A stretch of 64,000 bases of DNA from CAVSWT01 sp963746735 (GTDB lineage Bacteria; Bacteroidota; Ignavibacteria; Ignavibacteriales; Ignavibacteriaceae): NCBI GenBank assembly GCA_963746735.1, contig CAVVCO010000039.1, positions 62,001 through 126,000 on the forward strand, in the 5' to 3' direction. A program made the translations under genes and the position numbers. Positions 61,827 to 64,000 of this stretch are shown piece after piece. The notes under the pieces are model-generated. The model did not search any database. It was not told the origin of the DNA and saw nothing but the letters and a program-made list of their open reading frames with translations. How positions within the stretch are numbered: the stretch's first letter is position 1; each line of letters begins with the position of its first letter.

Positions 61827-62033
61827 TTAGAAACTAAAAAAGATGCAAAAGCTCTCAGCAAAGTTTTCATGAATATTTGTTAGTGTTCTTAATTGATTTT
61901 TGGAAATTCGATTTGGCAGCCTAAAATCAAAAGGCATAACTTCCTTAGTGGAAGTTTCATTTGATGTCTCTTCTCCGCTCTTAACTTTGTTAAGAAGCAG
62001 ATCAATTTCTTTTTGTGATAAAACTTCAGCCAT
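61827..62033 (-). CDS. fliM: Flagellar motor switch protein FliM, N-terminal part (before frame break)
   Basis: Carries the CheY-P-binding N-terminal peptide SQKEIDLLLNKVKSGE and the start of the middle domain PFDFRLPNRISKNQLRTLTNIHENFAESFCIFFSF. The frame ends at a TAA just where the next frame supplies KLQTVVSIQV, the normal continuation. The sequence around the junction has T6 and A4 runs, so a homopolymer miscall or a real deletion is possible. If real, the motor would lack a working switch. Confidence 0.9.
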   Translation of the reverse strand: MAEVLSQKEIDLLLNKVKSGEETSNETSTKEVMPFDFRLPNRISKNQLRTLTNIHENFAESFCIFFSF

Positions 62034-62035
62034 AA

Positions 62036-62629
62036 CTATTGAATTATATATTTACTGAAATAAACATCATTTAATTCTATTGAAGGAACTTTTTGCTTCA
62101 GCTTATATGCAATTTCATATTTTAAGCTGTCCCGGTATGCTATGTTATCTAATTGGACAAGTGTTTTACTGGACAAAGTTGAAATGACCGCATCACGAAG
62201 AAGCACTTCTTTATTTTTAAGTTCATTTTTACCTTCTTCGCTTCCTACATCAAAACCGAGAGAAACCAGCAGCAATCTTTTTCCATCAGTACCGGAAGGA
62301 TTAACGATTATGTCGTCGATAGGAAAAATAAATTTCCCAAGCTCTCCCCCGCTGTGAAATACTTCTGAGATTCCTTTCTTAACTTCCTTTTTTGAACTAT
62401 CCGCTTTTTCTGCTGCGTTTCCAGTTACTGTTCCACCTACTATAAAATTTGCAGTAATGAAATAGACCGCAACCAATTGGATGATGAAAATTGGTAAACC
62501 AAAAAGAACAATCTTTAAATTGAATGAAGATTTAGCTTTAGGAACTGTTTCTTCAATTTGTTCTTTTTGTTCTGGTTGGTCGATTTTCTCGACCTCTTCC
62601 GTTTTTTCTTTTTCTTTTTCTTTTGCCAT
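62036..62629 (-). CDS. fliL: Flagellar basal body-associated protein FliL
   Basis: Stator-associated single-pass membrane protein, 197 residues. A highly charged Lys/Glu N-terminus (about 1-33) precedes one TM helix (about 40-62) and the periplasmic FliL domain: FIFPIDDIIVNPSGTDGKRLLLVSLGFDV, ELKNKEVLLRDAVISTLSSKTLVQL. First gene of the 28-kb co-directional run, 2 nt before fliM. An element resembling a sigma-54 promoter lies just upstream. Confidence 0.93.
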   Translation of the reverse strand: MAKEKEKEKTEEVEKIDQPEQKEQIEETVPKAKSSFNLKIVLFGLPIFIIQLVAVYFITANFIVGGTVTGNAAEKADSSKKEVKKGISEVFHSGGELGKFIFPIDDIIVNPSGTDGKRLLLVSLGFDVGSEEGKNELKNKEVLLRDAVISTLSSKTLVQLDNIAYRDSLKYEIAYKLKQKVPSIELNDVYFSKYIIQ

Positions 62630-62643
62630 AGTGGTTCCGTTAA

Positions 62644-62659
62644 TTCAATTGATATGCCA
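62644..62659 (-). promoter_or_regulatory. Sigma-54-like element upstream of fliL (weak)
   Basis: On the minus strand the sequence TGGCATATCAATTGAA resembles the -24/-12 consensus TGGCAYRNNNNTTGCW, matching TGGCA and TTG at correct spacing but with GA instead of the normally invariant GC at -12. It ends about 15 nt before the fliL ATG, which is very close. No sigma-54 activator is encoded nearby. May be chance. Confidence 0.2.
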
Positions 62660-62909
62660 TAGCTCTATTTTTAAAAAATGAGTAAAATAGATTTTTTGTG
62701 AATATTTGCGGCAAAGTCATCACTATGTGATTGGCTATTATTCTACAGGTGGTTGGAATTTAGTGGGATAATTTTTTTAACAAAACAAAAGAGGCAGGCC
62801 ATTTTTAAGTCTGTTTCATGGAGATTTATAGGTTTGTTATATTCTTATTTGCCGGTAGCGAAACACTTGGTAATAAAACCGTTTTTTTTATAACGAGTGG
62901 TTTAAAATT

Positions 62910-62938
62910 GAGGCTCCCCGATTGAATCGGGGAACCTC
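62910..62938 (-). terminator. Hairpin terminator of the T9SS gene
   Basis: Near-perfect inverted repeat GAGG(C)TCCCCGAT/ATCGGGGA(A)CCTC with the loop TGA and one opposed mismatch, 40 nt after the stop codon on the minus strand and followed by AATTTTAAA. It separates the T9SS gene from the flagellar run. Confidence 0.7.
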
Positions 62939-62978
62939 ACGTTTTAGAAACGAACCTCACTTGTTGATTAATACAATT

Positions 62979-64000
62979 TTATTTCACAAGCATTAATTTT
63001 TTAGTAGCTGTATAGTCATTTACTTTTATCTGATATAAATAAACACCGCTAGCTAAATTACCGGCATTAAATTCTACATTATAACTTCCTGTGGTTTTGC
63101 TATCATTTACGAGCGTAGCAACTTCTTTTCCCAAAACATCATAAATTTTTAAAGTTACAAATCCGTCTTTTGGTATTTGATAATTTATGGTCGTAGTTGG
63201 GTTGAATGGGTTAGGATAATTTTGAGCAAGAGCATATTCCTTTACCGCTAACAAATCTTTATAATTGATCTCTTTTATATTTGTTTTGGCAAAGCTTTCA
63301 GATTCTATATCAGAATAACTTTCCGTAAGCAAACATTTTCCTCCAAAATTATTTTCTGCTTTTATCTTTAAGTAAACATTCTTGCTTCCATCCATTCCTT
63401 CCAAATTTACTTTGAATGCATTGCCTTCATTTAACGGAAGATTATCTTTATCAAATATTAGCTTTTCTATATTTCCTAATGTCTTTCCACTTTCTGCATC
63501 TACTAAATCCAGGCTGTATGTAACAGCATTATCTCCGTTAAGAATATTAGATGCTGTTTCAGCATTAGGAATTGATATTCCATATGAAACTTCAAAATTG
63601 AAAGAACTATTATCAGTAATTGCAAAAGGCTGGCTGATTAGATATTCATTTAATTCTGATATGTTGTCAATAACTGTAGAATCCGTTGCTTTAATAAATT
63701 CAATCGATTGGTTGTCTACATCTAAATTGTGCAGCATAAAATAAAATCCAATTGTATCTTTTATAACTACAGCACCTCTTCCTGCATTTAGGACAGACGC
63801 AGAATTAGATTTTTGTAAACCATACTTGCTTCCGACACTCGGAGAAGTTTTAAAGAAATAAGGCTGAGCCTGGTTATTATAAACCAAAGCATACATGTAG
63901 CTTTTGTTTGCACCATTACTAAGCTGAATTGCTTGCCCGGTGCAGCTAAGATCATAAATATTTGATAAAGTCTGGCTGTCTGTAAATTTTGTGCTGTTGT
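62979..64000 (-). CDS. C-terminal part of a T9SS-sorted secreted protein (partial)
   Basis: The frame is open to the right edge of the window, so the start lies outside; the ATG at 63896 is internal. The visible 340 residues contain a beta-rich region (NLDVDNQSIEFIKATDST, YLKIKAENNFGG) and end in a type A sorting domain: NYPNPFNPTTTINYQIPKDGF, LKIYDVLGKEVATLV, ASGVYLYQIKVND and KKLMLVK. The protein should be secreted by the T9SS and attached to or released from the cell surface. The functional domain is not visible. Confidence 0.88.
   Translation of the reverse strand, partial: NSTKFTDSQTLSNIYDLSCTGQAIQLSNGANKSYMYALVYNNQAQPYFFKTSPSVGSKYGLQKSNSASVLNAGRGAVVIKDTIGFYFMLHNLDVDNQSIEFIKATDSTVIDNISELNEYLISQPFAITDNSSFNFEVSYGISIPNAETASNILNGDNAVTYSLDLVDAESGKTLGNIEKLIFDKDNLPLNEGNAFKVNLEGMDGSKNVYLKIKAENNFGGKCLLTESYSDIESESFAKTNIKEINYKDLLAVKEYALAQNYPNPFNPTTTINYQIPKDGFVTLKIYDVLGKEVATLVNDSKTTGSYNVEFNAGNLASGVYLYQIKVNDYTATKKLMLVK

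Larger units (their letters stand above)
62630..62978 (-). other. Promoter region upstream of the flagellar supercluster
   Basis: About 350 nt without a gene. It contains the probable promoter for fliL and following genes and the terminator hairpin (62910-62938) of the T9SS gene that ends at 62979. Otherwise AT-rich; nothing else recognised. Confidence 0.5.

Noticed and set aside
1..64000. CRISPR array, rRNA or tRNA genes
   Set aside because: I saw no regularly spaced direct repeats, no rRNA-like blocks and no cloverleaf with a GGTTCGAATCC-like arm on either strand.
1..64000. Insertion sequence or transposase
   Set aside because: No DDE or HUH transposase motifs or paired terminal inverted repeats were found, even around the decayed 13-17 kb part.

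Overview
The window is AT-rich DNA (about one third G+C by eye) from a flagellated, Gram-negative-type bacterium, most likely a member of the Ignavibacteriota (Ignavibacteria, Bacteroidota/Chlorobi side). The evidence is three secreted proteins ending in the type IX secretion (T9SS) sorting domain with the NYPNPFNP signature, a TonB-dependent receptor with a carboxypeptidase-regulatory-like N-terminus, and separate SecD and SecF. The lineage is inferred from gene content; there is no rRNA gene here to confirm it.

0-11 kb: a UvrD/PcrA-type helicase (+), then on the minus strand a nucleoside-salvage operon (cytidine deaminase, thymidine kinase, concentrative nucleoside transporter fused in frame to purine nucleoside phosphorylase) followed by secD and secF, and a glycosyltransferase/methyltransferase pair. 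11-17.3 kb: a patchwork of secreted proteins (two with T9SS tails), a duplicated 127-nt 3' module, a small membrane-protein gene with integron-core-like flanks, and a broken tube protein of a contractile injection system (eCIS). 17.6-24 kb: a beta-glucoside/sugar-use cluster (FucP-type MFS transporter, ROK sugar kinase, GH3 beta-glucosidase, CE1-like esterase, SGNH esterase). 24-34 kb: DUF493 protein, NatAB-like ABC exporter, TonB receptor, outer-membrane barrel, von Willebrand A lipoprotein and a patatin-like phospholipase.

34-62.6 kb: a tightly packed, single-direction flagellar and chemosensory supercluster on the minus strand, in transcription order fliL, fliM, fliN, fliO, fliP, fliQ, fliR, flhB, flhA, flhF, flhG, a small membrane protein, fliA, two HDOD genes, a histidine-kinase-like gene, a membrane protein, flgF, flgG, flgA, flgH, flgI, a flgJ-like gene, flgN, flgK, flgL, motA, motB, fliW, csrA, a receiver-HPt gene, a second motA/motB pair, two response regulators, an unknown gene and a DUF4402 secreted protein. 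It encodes the export gate, rotor parts, P/L rings, hook-filament junction, two stators, the FlhF/FlhG placement GTPases, sigma-28 and the FliW/CsrA switch. Flagellin, hook, MS-ring and export ATPase genes are not in the window. The final gene is the C-terminal part of another T9SS cargo protein.

A striking property is the number of single-base frame breaks in otherwise well-conserved genes (PNP, methyltransferase, Ycf48-like protein, eCIS tube protein, alpha/beta hydrolase, ROK kinase, probably the GH3 signal peptide, VWA lipoprotein, FliM). Most lie between 6 and 31.5 kb, and the five that can be placed precisely coincide with CTAG or TTAG. They may be assembly or base-calling errors, real decay, or a mixture; reads are needed to decide. 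The best candidates for unusual biology are the transporter-PNP fusion, the 145-nt out-of-phase motA/motB overlap, the dual stators with phosphorelay parts, the kinase-dead histidine kinase, and the eCIS relic.
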